The translations under genes and the position numbers were made by a program. Of a stretch of DNA of 64,000 bases, positions 43,148 through 54,749 are shown in pieces (position 1 is the stretch's first letter; the number at the start of each line of letters is the position of its first letter). The DNA lies in assembly GCA_010279815.1 (NCBI GenBank), contig QEOQ01000104.1, forward strand, positions 166,588 to 230,587, in the 5' to 3' direction. The notes under the pieces were generated by a model. That model had not been told where the DNA came from, did no database searches, and was given only the letters and a program-made list of their open reading frames with translations. The DNA comes from Brachionus plicatilis. Taxonomy: Eukaryota > Rotifera > Eurotatoria > Ploima > Brachionidae.

Positions 43148-43965
43148 TTTTTGGATTTCACCATTTTTACGTAAAAATTGGTAAATTTACGTAATATTTC
43201 GAAAAAGTACATAATTTCACCTCAGAATTATGTATCTTAGCAGCACTATATAAAATGCTTAATTTTAAGCAAATTTGCTTAATGCAGTAAAATAAGTTTG
43301 CAAAATATTCTGCAATTTTGTGTATTTTGCACGGCATTAAAAATTCCTATCTCTGCAATTACTTGGCAGAGTTTTTGCAGACATATATTTTGCGATTGAG
43401 CAAAGTTGCTTTAATCATTTTAAAACTAAATTATTCTTTTTAGCAAAAAAGCTGTTTAAGTTTTTCTAAATTGAAACGATCGAATTAAAATGAACTTTAC
43501 AACCCCGGTCTTTAAGAAAAAATATACATTTTTTTTTAATTATACTATAAATATCGTAAGATTTACATTTTTTTTTAATTTCAAATATTACGATTGAATT
43601 TATAAGCCAAATCGCACATTCGAATTTAAAATTAATTTTGATCCTTTTGCCTTACTATTAATGGTCATTTTGAGCTATAACTTCTAAAAATAAATGAGAG
43701 TTGTAATTCTAAAAAGGAAAAGTTTTTAAACTTTTTTTATTCCTATTAACAACTTTTATAATAAACATTTATCCAACAAAATTTAGTTCTTTAACTTCTC
43801 TCTATCCTCTTTATTAACAATTCAGTTTATTAATTATTAGAAATTAAAAGAAAGTAAAAACTAGAATGTCAATATGAAATATTTAGGAAACAAAGTCGAA
43901 ACAAATAATCGTATCTTATCTTATTATTTAAAAAAATATAAGTTAGATTAAAGCTCGCGCGATGC
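43148..43965. other. Gene-free AT-rich stretch
   Basis: 43166-43250 resembles the end of the 30222-type element (ACGTAAAAATTGGTAAATTT, then TCTTAGCAGCACTATA). 43300-43400 has TCTGCAA/TTTTGCAGA motifs of the MITE core. Nothing else seen. Confidence 0.4.
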
Positions 43966-44390
43966 AAAACTTCCACACTATCTCCAGATATGGATTTCGA
44001 TCTCATTTTTGGATTCTACGTATATGAAAACCTAGGTTTAGCCAAAATTTTAATTTTAATTTTAATGCAAAAATTTTGACATTTTTTAGTTTTTTCGGGA
44101 TCAACTTTTTTGCAAACCCCTTAACCTATATATTTTTATACAAATTCTGAAACTAGACAAAATTTTGAACAAAACGATGGTTTTACTTTTTTTATTTATT
44201 CAGTTTAAAAATTTTTATAATCGCTCAAAAAGAGTCCATTTTTTGAAAAAAAAAAATTTTTTTAAATTTGTCAAATTTAAGAAATTAAATGATAATTTTT
44301 GACATCTTTTTACATAATTATAAAATTTTGAATTCATTTTGTAATTTTTTCAGACTTTTGGTAACTTAAAAATGCCTAAAAATTTAATCA
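43966..44390 (+). repeat. Left arm of a 5.2-kb-spaced long inverted repeat
   Basis: Starts CAAAACTTCCACACTATCTCC, and the reverse complement occurs at 48615-49200. Shared blocks include CCAGATATGGATTTCGA, GAAAACCTAGGTTTAGCC, GGGTTTGCAAAAAAG (inverted) and TCGCTCAAAAAGAGTCCATT. High similarity over more than 400 bp. Confidence 0.85.
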
Positions 44391-44689
44391 CCTTACATTT
44401 AAGTTAATGGTCTCTTAATTAAAACAATTCTGAAATCAATTCAGAATTATCGGTTTGATTTCATTCAGAAGATGGGAAAAAACCCACTGACAAGTAGACC
44501 TTTTTGGGAAAAAATAAATAAATTTAAAACAAAAAAAGGATCAAATTTAATTCTTAATTTGATTTCGAATGATAAGTAATCGAAAACAAATGAAAAGTGA
44601 AAATACTTCGGAGAACTTTTATCTTCAATATTTAGTCCTAAATCTGATTTAATTGATACTGAGAAAGATTTCGAAATAACTAATTCGAA

Positions 44690-45750
44690 GTTTGAATTCT
44701 TTAAAAATATAATCAGTGTTTTTTTAATGATCCAATTTGCTTAAATGAATTAATTATGGCTTTAAAAAGATTGAAAAGGGAAGCGGCATCAGGAGCTGAC
44801 CAAATTCATAACTTAATTTTAAAAATTTACTTAGAAATTCTTCAATAGAAATCATAAAACTTTTTAATTTATCTCATCGATAAGGTAGAGTTCCGAAAAC
44901 GTGGAATACTTCGAACATTACTATGAAACAAAAAAAAAGATTCTACTTCATAAGATTCTTTAAATTACAGACCAATTAGTATAACGAACTGCTTTTGAAA
45001 GTTACTGAAACGTATAAGATATTCAAGATTATACATTTTTTTATAACAAAATTAATCAGATAATGTTTTTAATTCAAAAAATTTTGGAGTCATTTAATAG
45101 AAAAAAAAGAGTTTGTTGCCTGTTTTTTGATATTTCCAAAGCCTTTGATAGGACATGGAATTAAGATTTACTTTTTAAAATGATTATAATGAATCCACAT
45201 CATCACTTGACTAACTGGATTAGTTCCTTTTTAGACTCTAGGACATTTAAGGTAAATGTGAATGACCACTTGAGCGAAGAAAACCAAATAACTGCAGGTG
45301 TCTCTAAAGGCTCAGTAGTGTATGTATTAATGACATCCCCAAAAGAAACAAAAAAAATAATGATTACTCTCTGCTTTTCCCAGATGATCTAGTTGCCTTT
45401 TTAATTTACAACATAAAGGGAAACCTTGAAAATAAGATAAATAAATGCACCAATTTAATTTAACAATGGCTTATTAAGTGGAAAATAAAGATATCAGTTG
45501 AAGAGTCGTGTTCAGTAGTCTTTTCTTATAAAAAAGAGAGTGGTAATCTTAACTTAGAAGTTTATGGAAATAGAATAGTGAGCCAAAAAGAAATCAAATT
45601 TCTTGGTATTAAATTTAATTTAAGTTAAATTTTAATACAACGGGAGACGAAATTAAAGAACGCTGCTATATAAGGCTAAATATTATTTTTAAAGACTTTG
45701 AGTATTTTAACTATGAGGCTGAATAATTTTTTTTTACTGAGTTAATTTTA
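44690..45750 (+). pseudogene. Jockey-type LINE reverse transcriptase, decayed
   Basis: In three broken frames the plus strand encodes the finger/palm blocks of a non-LTR reverse transcriptase: AASGADQIHNLILKI (44785), VPKTWNTSNI, YRPIS-like ITNC (44980), CCLFFDISKAFDRTW (45117), LTNWISSFLDSRTFKVNV (45206), ITAGVSKGS, and the catalytic box as LLFPDDLVAF (45375; normally FADD). A C-terminal LIKWKIKISVEESC and FLGIKFN follow. Stops and shifts throughout show that it is dead. The order and spacing fit the jockey/CR1 group. Confidence 0.8.
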
Positions 45751-46805
45751 AGAAAACTTAATTAGCAAGCATCTAATAGTTAAAAGGTTATTTGATTATA
45801 TGTTTTACCATTCCCCATATTTCTACATGATGTAAAATCATAGAAGTAAGCTTTTCACTTAGAATAAATGTCTTTGATGATTATTACAAATGAATCTAAA
45901 ATTGGATACTAAATAAAAATGTTTTAAATTCCTTACAAAAACAGGGTTCTCTAGTTTTGTTAAATATAATTTGGAAAAAAAATATATATATCACAAAGGG
46001 TCAGGAAAATGGACAAAAAATAGGGGTCAATGTTTTATTACATACCCAGATATGTTGATATTTTAGGATTCAGGCATACAGGAGATAGAGAGATTTCAAA
46101 ACAAGAGCCAAGGTAATTGAATGGATTGAAGAAAATCGTCAAGTATTCTTCAAAAATTTATCTTTGATAACTTGGTAGACTCAATGCCAAAAAGAATTAA
46201 TGACTGTTTTAAAAATTAAGGCAAACTTTTCAATAATCTGAATAAAGGCTGCAAAATTTTTAAAGAACACGTTTACCTTACTGAGCCGCTACCACATTTA
46301 AACATAACTAACTATAAAAAGTTTAAATTCATTCATTAAAAATAAACAAAAATTTTAATCAAATTTTAAAAGTAAAAATTATAATTTAAGTAAAAATTTC
46401 AAAAAGTTTTTTTCATAAAAATTGAATGCAAAAACTTTGGTATTCCCATAAATAATAACATAAGCTTGAATTGAAATTTATTGAAATTATTTACAAAAAA
46501 AAAACAAGATATTTTTGTATCATTTTAATTTAGAAAAGAAAAAAGCGAAGCACAATTTAAAAATATTCTTAAAATTTCAAGATTATACCTGAAACAAATT
46601 TTTTGGATGAATACCAAATAATTATGTTCTAATTAAATCATGTAACTGGCAAATCTGTTTAAACAAAAAAATTAGAGAAAACTTTTAAATTTAATAGTCT
46701 GTTTACCTTTGTATGATTTTTTTAAAGTTTCATTAAGCTTCTGTGGATTTTTAATTTAAAAATTTTCATTTTCAAGTTTTAATTTTTCAAATACTTATCT
46801 AAAAA

Positions 46806-47291
46806 ATGCGAAATATTTTTTTTTCATTTGGCTTTTTACTTTTGTGTAAGAATTGGATAAGCTTTTAAATATTGGCACTGATCCCTTTATGAATAGGCTG
46901 CCTTTTCAAGAATTCAAATCAATTTAGATGCTTTGCCTGTGAAGGAGTCAATGACTGCAATGATCCATTCAGTTATAACAAAGACTACTTTTACACTTGT
47001 CCAGTCGGAAGCTACGTTTGTCAAGTAAATATCAAACTCGTTTGCTCCTTCTTCTTGTTATTTTTATGCTGTTTCCAGAAAATAGTGTACAACTCAATTT
47101 ATGGTGTGAGACAAGTGGTTCGAAGATGTGTTTCCCTATGTCCAGTAGGTCAAACGACTTACAATGGCCTAACAGCGGTTAGCTACTGTTGCAATACAGT
47201 TGAATGCAATCAGAGTCAGTCTCAAAGTAAGAGTAAACTTATAGCTGTAGTTCAATTATCAGCTTATTTTATATTTTCGCTTTTGAGATAA
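46806..47291 (+). CDS. Ly6/uPAR (three-finger) GPI-anchored protein
   Basis: Three exons in phase: 46806-46845, 46897-47024 and 47079-47291, with introns of 51 and 54 bp, giving 126 residues. The signal peptide MRNIFFSFGFLLLC leads into a domain with exactly ten cysteines in LU order: RCFAC, NDC, YTC, YVC, RRC, SLC, YCC and VECN. The terminal Cys-Asn is the family signature. A hydrophobic C-terminal tail (LIAVVQLSAYFIFSLL) after a Ser/Lys/Gln linker fits a GPI signal. Such proteins sit on the outer membrane face and modulate receptors, channels or septate junctions; the specific role is unknown. AATAAA follows the stop within 15 bases. The intron 1 acceptor (AATAG at 46896) is the least certain part. 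Confidence 0.85.
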
Positions 47292-47658
47292 AATAAATAT
47301 TGACAAGAACAAATTTATTAAATTTATTTTTATTTTATTAATTTCATAATTTCACTGTAAATTTACATTAGTCGCTAAGGTTTTAAAAAAATTTATTTTC
47401 AAAATTTTATTAGCATTTAAAAACATTAATAAACAAGTTCTGCTTATGGGATGAAATTTCCACTTAAATAATAAACAATTAAATTATGATTTTTTTTTCT
47501 AAAATTAAAACCACATTCCTGTGTTTAAAAAAATTTTTTTTATCTTTTTTAATTTTTATTATTTGAATGCCTATAAATATAAGCTTATTTTTAATTTAAT
47601 TATTATTGAATTGAATTTTTTCTTATTCATTGGATGTCAATGGAAAATTTATATGGTC

Positions 47659-47902
47659 TTAACCTTTTTGAAACTTGATGTGAAAATACTTTGAAGGAGA
47701 AATTACATCAATAGTATACGGTGAATATTTGGAAATGATCTTTTTTTCAAGAAATTTATTTAGTTTAATTATTTCAAAACTAGTTTCTTCGAAAGTTTCA
47801 TCACCAATGGAATCAAAATTTGTAGGAGTTACTGTTTCAGACGATGTTTCATCTGGTTCTTCAACAACCTTTTTTTTTTTAGCACAACTTCCAAGATTCG
47901 AC
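47659..47902 (-). pseudogene. Orphan coding-like segment, unknown acidic protein C-terminus
   Basis: About 80 codons open on the minus strand with protein-like composition. It reads SNLGSCAKKKKVVEEPDE, then an acidic Thr/Ser stretch, then FEIIKLNKFLEKKIISKYSP, and ends IKFQKG with TAA at 47659-47661. There is no ATG. The segment begins where a LINE (AAT)n tail ends (47905-47935), so an upstream part may have been displaced by that insertion. It could be a terminal exon or a relic. Family not recognised. Confidence 0.4.
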
Positions 47903-47904
47903 GT

Positions 47905-48600
47905 TCTACATTATTATTATTATTATTATAAGTTAATCTGCAACGGGTCTTAAACCGCGGAGCTAGGTACCTCAAGTACATGGCTATGGCAGATAAGTAG
48001 TGTGACTTAACAACAAGTTTTAAATATAAACTCAAGAAATGAAAAATAAAGATAAAGTTAAATTAAAAGTGTTAGTTTGATTTGAAATCATCATATCTAT
48101 TTTTAAATGCGTTCACTGTTGGTGCACTCGTAACTTCTGGTGGTAGCTCATTTCATAGGGGTACTGTTCTATTGGAAAAGAAGTTGTCTCTCGGTGAGCA
48201 GTTTTTAACAAATTGCCTGTATAGTCTCTTCCGTGATAATCTGGTTGAGCCAGCAGGTCCCATGTTTTCAGATGCAGGTACATTAGCTATTGGATGATAC
48301 CAACATACTTGATTAAAGTTGTTTTTGAATTTGTAGAGCTGGATGATGTCCCCTCTTTCCCTCCTTTCTTCTAATGTCGTCAGGTTAAGTGATGCTAATC
48401 TCTCTTGATATGATTTGTTTCTTAGTTGCGGAACACTCTTAGTAGCTCTTCTTTGGACCTTTTCGAGGAGCTTAATGTCTTGTTTTTTATGAGGGTTCCA
48501 TGCTGGAGCAGCATACTCGAGTAACCTTACATTTGTCGAAGTTAAATTTCATTTTCCAATCCACAGTCCATTTAAGTAACTCGTTCAAGTCTTTTTGGTA
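47905..48600 (-). pseudogene. CR1/L2-type LINE 3' fragment with (AAT)n tail
   Basis: On the minus strand 48600-48080 encodes the end of a LINE ORF2: DLNELLKWTVDWKMKFNFDK, YAAPAWNPHKKQDIKLLEK, VQRRATKSVPQLRNKSYQER, LEERRERGDIIQLYK, and finally NRTVPLWNELPPEVTSAPTV. It is 5'-truncated near 48600, where the right inverted-repeat arm begins. A short 3' UTR and an (AAT)n tail at 47908-47935 mark the 3' end. Related to the fragment at 59600. Confidence 0.85.
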
Positions 48601-48614
48601 AATATTGGTAAAAG

Positions 48615-49200
48615 GCTGACTTTAATGGCATTTTTAAGTTACCAAAAGTCTGAAAAAATTACTAAAAATTTCAAAATGAATTCAAAATTTTATAATTATG
48701 TAAAAAGATGTCAAAAATTAACATTTAATTTCTTAAATTTGAAAAATTTTCAAAAATTTTTTTTTTCAAAAAATGGACTCTTTTTGAGCGATTATAAAAA
48801 TTTTTAAACTAAATAAATAAAAAAAGTAAAAACATCATTTTGTTCAGAATTTTGTCTAGTTTCAGAATTTGTATAAAAATATATAGGTTAAGGGGTTTGC
48901 AAAAAAGTAGATCCGAAAAAATTTTCAATTTTTTTTTTTCAAGTAACCAGCTCAAAATATAGAGCATTTAATTCTCTATCAGAAAATCTGTGTCGATGGA
49001 GTAGATTCGATTGATTAAATTATGAGATAAAAAAGCTTAAATAAGATATACTTTATATAAGGCTGTAAAGTTTAGACCCCCTTAGCCAGAAAAAAAATGT
49101 TTGACCCCTGCCTAAAATTTTGGCTAAACCTAGGTTTTCATATAAGTAGAATCCAAAAATGAGGTCGAAATCCATATCTGGAGATAGTGTGGAGGTTTTC
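48615..49200 (-). repeat. Right arm of the 5.2-kb-spaced long inverted repeat
   Basis: Inverted copy of 43966-44390 ending GGAGATAGTGTGGAGGTTTTC. It carries about 150 bp of extra sequence (48940-49105) relative to the left arm. The ORF at 48595-48807 is arm sequence. Confidence 0.85.
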
Positions 49201-50043
49201 ACTCATGTGGCGTTTTTTATATTTTGTTTTTTGTACAAAAATTCACAATGCCCAAGTATGAACCTGTTTTATGCTAAAGTAGTACATAAACTAATAAGTA
49301 ATTAGTTAAAACTTTTATTGCTAAATAAATCTATATTTTACCCCAACTCCTGTAATGTTTACATTTCTACCCTTGGGTCCGTCAATCCGATTTTCTCGTT
49401 AGACGTATTGATTAGAGCATCTTTACTTAAACGTTCATGGTCAAGTTAATTAGCTTTCCAGTGATATCGACGAAGATGTCGCTATATCACATCTTCCCCC
49501 GCTTTTATCAAGCGAATGCTAGGTAACTGTCGACCATAGTGATTACTGCCGGATCACCAATGACCGGGACCAGTCATAGACTATTATTTTTCCTAGGTGC
49601 TAACTAACACTCGTCAGGTAGCCGTTGCACGCACTATAAACATTACTGCCTCCGAGAAGCACTTTTATTAGTCTTTGAGGCTTTTGTCCCCATCGCCAGA
49701 GGTATGATAAATAGATAGATAATTTTAGAGAGATGATCTCTCAAGGTTGTTCCGAAGCGAGGCCTCATACAACCTACATTTTTTTTATATGGATCAAAGA
49801 GAAGAGAGAAAAGGGAGATGACATGGATAAAAAAAAAAATTAAGATTAAATTAATTTAAATTAAATGAGATATACATGAGAACTGAAAAAAAAAAAAAAA
49901 TTTTATTTTTTCTGAGTTTTGTCTTTTTTTTGTTTTTTTTTTATTTATTTTATATTTTGTAATGTGGATTAACTTGGTTATGACATTAAAGGGTAAGACT
50001 GAAGACTGGATGAATTATGGTATTTACAGTTTGTACAGCTTGT
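49201..50043. other. Probable LINE 3' UTR and flanks, unusually GC-rich
   Basis: 49215-49250 carries an end fragment of the GCATTGTGAA MITE (ATTCACAATGCCC). 49360-49790 is clearly richer in G+C than its surroundings and has no ORF. TTTCCAGTGATATCGAC with flanks (49431-49495) recurs directly at 50497-50565. It lies downstream, on the minus strand, of the LINE ORF2 end at 50044, so a LINE 3' UTR is the simplest reading. Confidence 0.45.
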
Positions 50044-50460
50044 CTAAGGCTTCTGAAGAGTGGCTATTGGAGTTGGCTTAGGAACTCCTTTACGGAATAA
50101 GCCTTCGCTTATTTGAGGAGCAATGTTGTAAAATGTGACAAGATCTTTTATTAGGGGGTTTACTCTAAGAGCTCTAGTAAGATAGCTGCTGGCAAGTTTT
50201 TTGCATCTTTCTTGAATAGTTTCAAGGTTAAACTGGTTCAGCATTTTACTATTCGAGAGGAGACAAGAAGATGACCTTGAAATTGTTCTAATGGCTTTGG
50301 TTTGAATGGACTCTATTGTTTTTTATTTGGATTCGCAGGTGATTAGAGAGATAAATGGGCTATATTCCAGAATGGACCTGATGAGTGCTTTGTAGGTAAT
50401 GAACAGAAGTTTAGTCTTTAATTTCCTACCTTTGAGATGCTTTGGCATATATACTCTGGA
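50044..50460 (-). pseudogene. Jockey-type LINE ORF2 C-terminal fragment
   Basis: The minus strand encodes IQTKAIRTISRSSSCLL followed by LETIQERCKKLASSYLTRAL and a stop at about 50044. These match the C-terminal region of jockey-type LINEs (IQ-x-K-A-L-R-x-I and I-x-x-R-x-x-x-L). Upstream residues TYKALIRSILEYSPFIS are also LINE-like. A stop interrupts it near 50320. Confidence 0.65.
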
Positions 50461-50861
50461 TTGAGATTAAGATTGAAGCATGTTTTTATGCTACTTCTTT
50501 ACTTAACCGCTCATGGTTAAGTTAATTAACTTTCCAGTGATATCGACAAAGATGTCGCTATATCTCAAGTCCCTCTTAGACAGATTCTTCATGTCTGTAT
50601 TTCATATTTGGCTACGCCATCGGTAGGATGATAAAGTATTCGTGGATAAATGATGCTTCAATGCAATTCTTTCATTTGAATGAATGCCATCTGTTCTAGA
50701 AAATATTCTAAATTCGTCATTTTTCATATTATGTCATGACTAGGCTCAATTGTTTTATTATTTAAAAATGAAAGAAAACAAAAATAATTTTATTAAAATA
50801 TAAATTCTAAATAAAGACCTAGTCAACAAAATGCTAAAATACAAAATAATAAAAAGACAAT

Positions 50862-53164
50862 TTAAAAATATTCCTTGTGAAATTTAAAATCATGAGCGTA
50901 GCACTTTTTTTGTACGTGTTTACCAAAATCTCTATTACCACAAAAAAACACGTCAATTTTTTTCTCACTTGAGCTTGTTGATATTTCACTAAACAACTAA
51001 ACAAAAACATCAAATTACTCTCTTATAGCTTAACTAAAATGAAAAAAAAAAAAAAAGAAAGAAAAAAAGTACTTGATCAAAATCAGGTCTTCCGGGATTT
51101 AGCTGCAGTGTAAAGTGGTCAATTTTGGTTTCAATTTGACCATTTTTGTCAAAATCCGGACTGTCCAAAGGCTTAATTGTCTGCACTTTATTGGCCGATG
51201 TCATGTACAGATGAAGTCCGATGAACCTCTTGTCTTTGTTTGAATTGATCTGTTGAAGTTCTATTTGTCCCAAGAGCTCAATGAACCACTCGAACGATTG
51301 ATAGTCGCGGTTGACCCACACAAAGTCGACACGCTTCAATTTCTTTTTGTCCATTTGATCGTACCATTGGTGCGAGCAGCCCGGACACGTCTTCAACGAC
51401 TTGGCATATTTGAACCACAAACTCTGCAGTATGCTCGCAAACGGAGTCACACCGATTCCGCCAGCAATTAGTATTACATGTTCCGAGTTGAATATTCGAC
51501 TTGTGGGCGTACTGTACGGCCCGTCAATAGCAATCTAAATTTTAATAAATAAATAAGCAAAAAAAAAATTTTTTTTCTTTTTTTTTATTAAACAAAAAAT
51601 TACTTCCATCCAAATATTCTTAATGTTACTTGACAAATTGAGATTTTTTTTAAATCTATTCTCATTGTTTGATTCATTAGTTGAATCATTTGTTTGGCTT
51701 AGTGACGAGTTCTTTCTGTAGTCTACCATTACGACATACTTTGACTTTCTGCGCTCGTACTTGGTCTCCAAAGTGAGTCCATTTTTGCGCGCCGGCGTAT
51801 AGTACAGTTCATTTGTCTGATTCTTGGAAACATCCTGAAAGTAATCATACAATTTATGTGTCCAGTTGCCCAGGCTTCTAACATGCAGCCACAGTTCATC
51901 TTTAGAAAAAAAATGCAAAATTTTATTAATAAAAAATTTTTTTTTTTATTTTATTTTTTTCAATAAAAACCTTTGAGTTCCGGTGCCGAACTTATTGTGA
52001 ACGGGTGCCACTCGTAGCGAGCTATTTTTGGCACTTTTATAAACAAATAGTCACCACATTTGAATTTAAAATTGGCTGGACGGGGTATTATCAATTGGGT
52101 TACCTTATTTTTAATAAAATTTTATTTATAAGAAAAATAAAAAAAAAAATTTAAAAAAACTTTTGACGAGAGCAAATTAACATCCTTGATATACGTATCA
52201 CCGTATTTGACCGATTTGACACGTATAAACGTGAACAATCGCTCAAATACGATGAGTAGCGCAGGCAGAATAAACCACTTCCAGTAATTTTTGGCATGAA
52301 CAATCAGTAACACATAGTAGACTACGTGAAGCCAATGAGTGTAGTAGAAGACTTGAAAGTATCCTTTTTTTCTAATGCACGGCATTGAGAAGAGTTCGAT
52401 GATTGCCAGGATGAACCAGAGGGCCCAGCCGGTCGGCATAGCCAGCGCCAAGATCCATCCAAGACCGGATTTGGTCGTGAACAGCAGTTCTACATAGGAC
52501 GCGCTGGACACCGACACATAATGTGTCTTATTGCTGGAATTGAGCTGGTAGAGGCCGTCTGTGTGACCAAATTTGACATCTGTCGTGTTCAGCTGGGACA
52601 GTGTGCTTATTATCTTGGACACTACGCTGACATTGTTCACATTGAGACTGGTGATGCCTTTCAAACCCTTGTATTCGTCACTAAGCCAGTCTTGGCCAAA
52701 AAATAAGTCTTTTTTTCTTTATTCAGATTTAGGGGCTTACATAAATTGACACAGTGGGACACGGTGTGCAAAATGCTTAGCAATATGATGAAAATACCTA
52801 TGAATTTGTGAAATTTGAGGAAGTTGTCTACTGGCAGAAAATTTCGTCCTAGCAAAGAGTTTCTTAGCCACGTGACCAATCGCCTTAGCACCAGCAAAAT
52901 GATCAGACTGCTGTTGAAGTTGAGAAGTATGCCGCCGACCCGGGCGAACCGCACTGCCAAGTTACTCTCAATGTACAAGTAGTACTGGACTATGCTCAGC
53001 ACGATTTGAATGAGAAAGTAGACAAAGATGGTTGTGAAAAAAGAAATGTTGTTTCTGTAATAGCTTAGGGTGAAATATTTTGATTTTTTGAGCTTTTTTA
53101 ACTTGACTAAAATGGACGGACCGATGGAAGTTGAATGTCTGGACTGTGGGCTGTTTGGTGCCAT
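50862..53164 (-). CDS. NOX5: NOX5-type NADPH oxidase lacking EF-hands
   Basis: Six minus-strand exons: 53164-52741, 52690-52161, 52103-51971, 51899-51604, 51534-51073 and 50996-50862. They join in phase to 659 residues, with introns of 50-76 bp. The enzyme passes electrons from NADPH through FAD and two haems to O2, making superoxide. Haem histidines have the NOX spacing: H119 and H133 (13 apart) and H260 and H273 (12 apart). The FAD motif is HPFTISSAPEL, the NADPH motifs are GGIGVTPFASIL and FFCGN, and the C-terminus ends KFHKEYF. IARYEWHPFTISSAPE and HLYMTSA with PGRPDFDQ are characteristic of NOX5 rather than NOX1-4 or DUOX. NOX5 normally has N-terminal EF-hands (about 170 residues); here an ATG begins 50 residues before TM1, with an in-frame TAA four codons upstream. 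Either the calcium domain is lost or it lies in an exon I could not find. Confidence 0.93.
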
Positions 53165-53769
53165 TGGACTTAATTAGAATGATCAAAATATTGTTTGGTT
53201 TGTAAAGATTTATTTCAATTTTGAGGCGAATGGAAAAAACTAAAAATGGAATTGAGCTCACTATGAAATGGAAACAATTGAATTTAAACGTCCCAGATAA
53301 TATTTTTAATTGTTGAGTATTTTTGGAATAGGCTGAATAGGTTGTGTATTGAAGAGAAATTGGCTGTTTTTGACCAAATTTTAGATAAGTGAAGATGATG
53401 TTTCGGCCATGCAAAATAAAAAGATTGTTTGTTCTGATACTATAGAATAAAAGTAAATGTTTGTTAGTATCAGATTTTTTTGTTTAGAAAATTGGATGGA
53501 ATCGATGAAAGTATTTTATTTGCTCAGAAAAAATCAAAAGTATTCTCTTTTGTCTTGTTTCCGAGCAAATACCAAAATGTGAATTTATTTTGTTGTTCAG
53601 AATTAGACTCTGAGTTGTCAGCTTTTTTAGACTTGTTTTTTTTTTTTAAAATAAAATAGTTTAATAAAAATATTTTCAGGATGATTGAGTGATAAACAAT
53701 AAAAAAAGAATAAATTTTTTATTTTGTAAACAATTTTTATTTTGAATATAAATTGGAGATAAACATGTA
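53165..53769. other. Upstream of NOX5: no gene seen
   Basis: I searched the minus strand for EF-hand loops (D-x-D-x-D-G) as missing NOX5 exons and found none. The overlapping ORF 52968-53414 is in another frame of NOX5 exon 1 and is chance. Confidence 0.5.
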
Positions 53770-54746
53770 CAGTCAATACTCGGTATAACGAACTCCTTGG
53801 GCGGAAAATTCGGTATTCGTTATATCGAAATCTCATATAAAATGATAGGGATAAAAAAATTTTAAACTAAATTTTATTGATTAAAAAAACTAAAAATGCG
53901 AAAAAAAAAACAAAAGTTAATTTTTTTGAAAAAAATCGGTATTATTATTATTATTATAAAAAAGCTACAGCAAGACTAGCTTGCGGAGGCGTCCTACATG
54001 AGAGGTCGCCTATGGTAGCTCGTTGCACATAATGAGATGAAACACTGATAGAAATGTATTAAATGGTTGTTTGGTAAAGCTAAAGCAAAAAAAAAAAAAA
54101 GCTACTTTCAATTATAAAATTTTCAATATTAAATAATAAATTAATTACATTAGAATTATCATCTTTTTTGTTTAAAAAAAATTGTTTCATTTCATTTATT
54201 CTATCGATTGCTTCTTTTGAGTTAATCACTTGTTTATTTGCATCTTGTTGCTCTTCAATTTCTGTATCACTGTCTTGGATTCTCTGAGTGTGAAATTACC
54301 AAAGGCTTCAGTTTCTCCCGACCAGACAGTTGCACGAGGAAAGTAATGAGATACGCTCTTTCGAAACTTAAACGTCGTTCGGGACTTCAAGAGAGATACA
54401 TTTTCTCTTTTTTGCAAGCTTGCTTTTCATTCATTTTTATCAATTAGAATTTTTAGATAAACAATAATAAGTAATTGTCAAGCATTTATTTACTATTTTT
54501 TATTATCTAAGTGTCAATTAACGGATGTCATTTTTTTAAAATTCGTTATAAATAGGTTTTTTTCTTAAGAAAAGTATTACATAGTTTTTTTATTAGTTCG
54601 TTTTATCGGGATTTCGTTATAAACAGGTTCGTTGTATCAATGAAAATTAGCAATCTTTTTCCTTTATAAAAAATCGGTTCCTGGATTCTTATTCGTAATA
54701 TAGAGGATTTCGTTATATGGGGGTTCGTTATACGGAGGATCGACTG
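53770..54746. mobile_element. pogo/Tigger-like element, internally decayed
   Basis: Ends CAGTCAATACTCGGTATAACGAAC and its inverted counterpart (GTTCGTTATACGGAGGATCGACTG), with TA on both sides (53768-53769, 54747-54748). TATAACGAA is a typical pogo/Tigger end motif. It contains a LINE tail insertion (53939-54060). A short minus-strand ORF (54226-54417) is possibly a transposase scrap but was not recognised. Confidence 0.75.
53939..54060 (-). mobile_element. LINE 3' end with (AAT)n tail, nested
   Basis: (ATT)n at 53940-53957 followed by GC-richer sequence GCAAGACTAGCTTGCGGAGGC, in minus orientation like the tail at 47908. It sits inside the pogo-like element. Confidence 0.5.
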
Positions 54747-54749
54747 TAT

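Noticed and set aside
43966..49200. Polinton/Maverick
   Set aside because: The long inverted repeats and size suggested it, but no polymerase B, packaging ATPase, capsid or integrase is present between the arms.
52968..53414. Extra N-terminal exon for NOX5
   Set aside because: It is in a different frame, lacks EF-hand loops, and an in-frame stop sits just before the NOX5 ATG.
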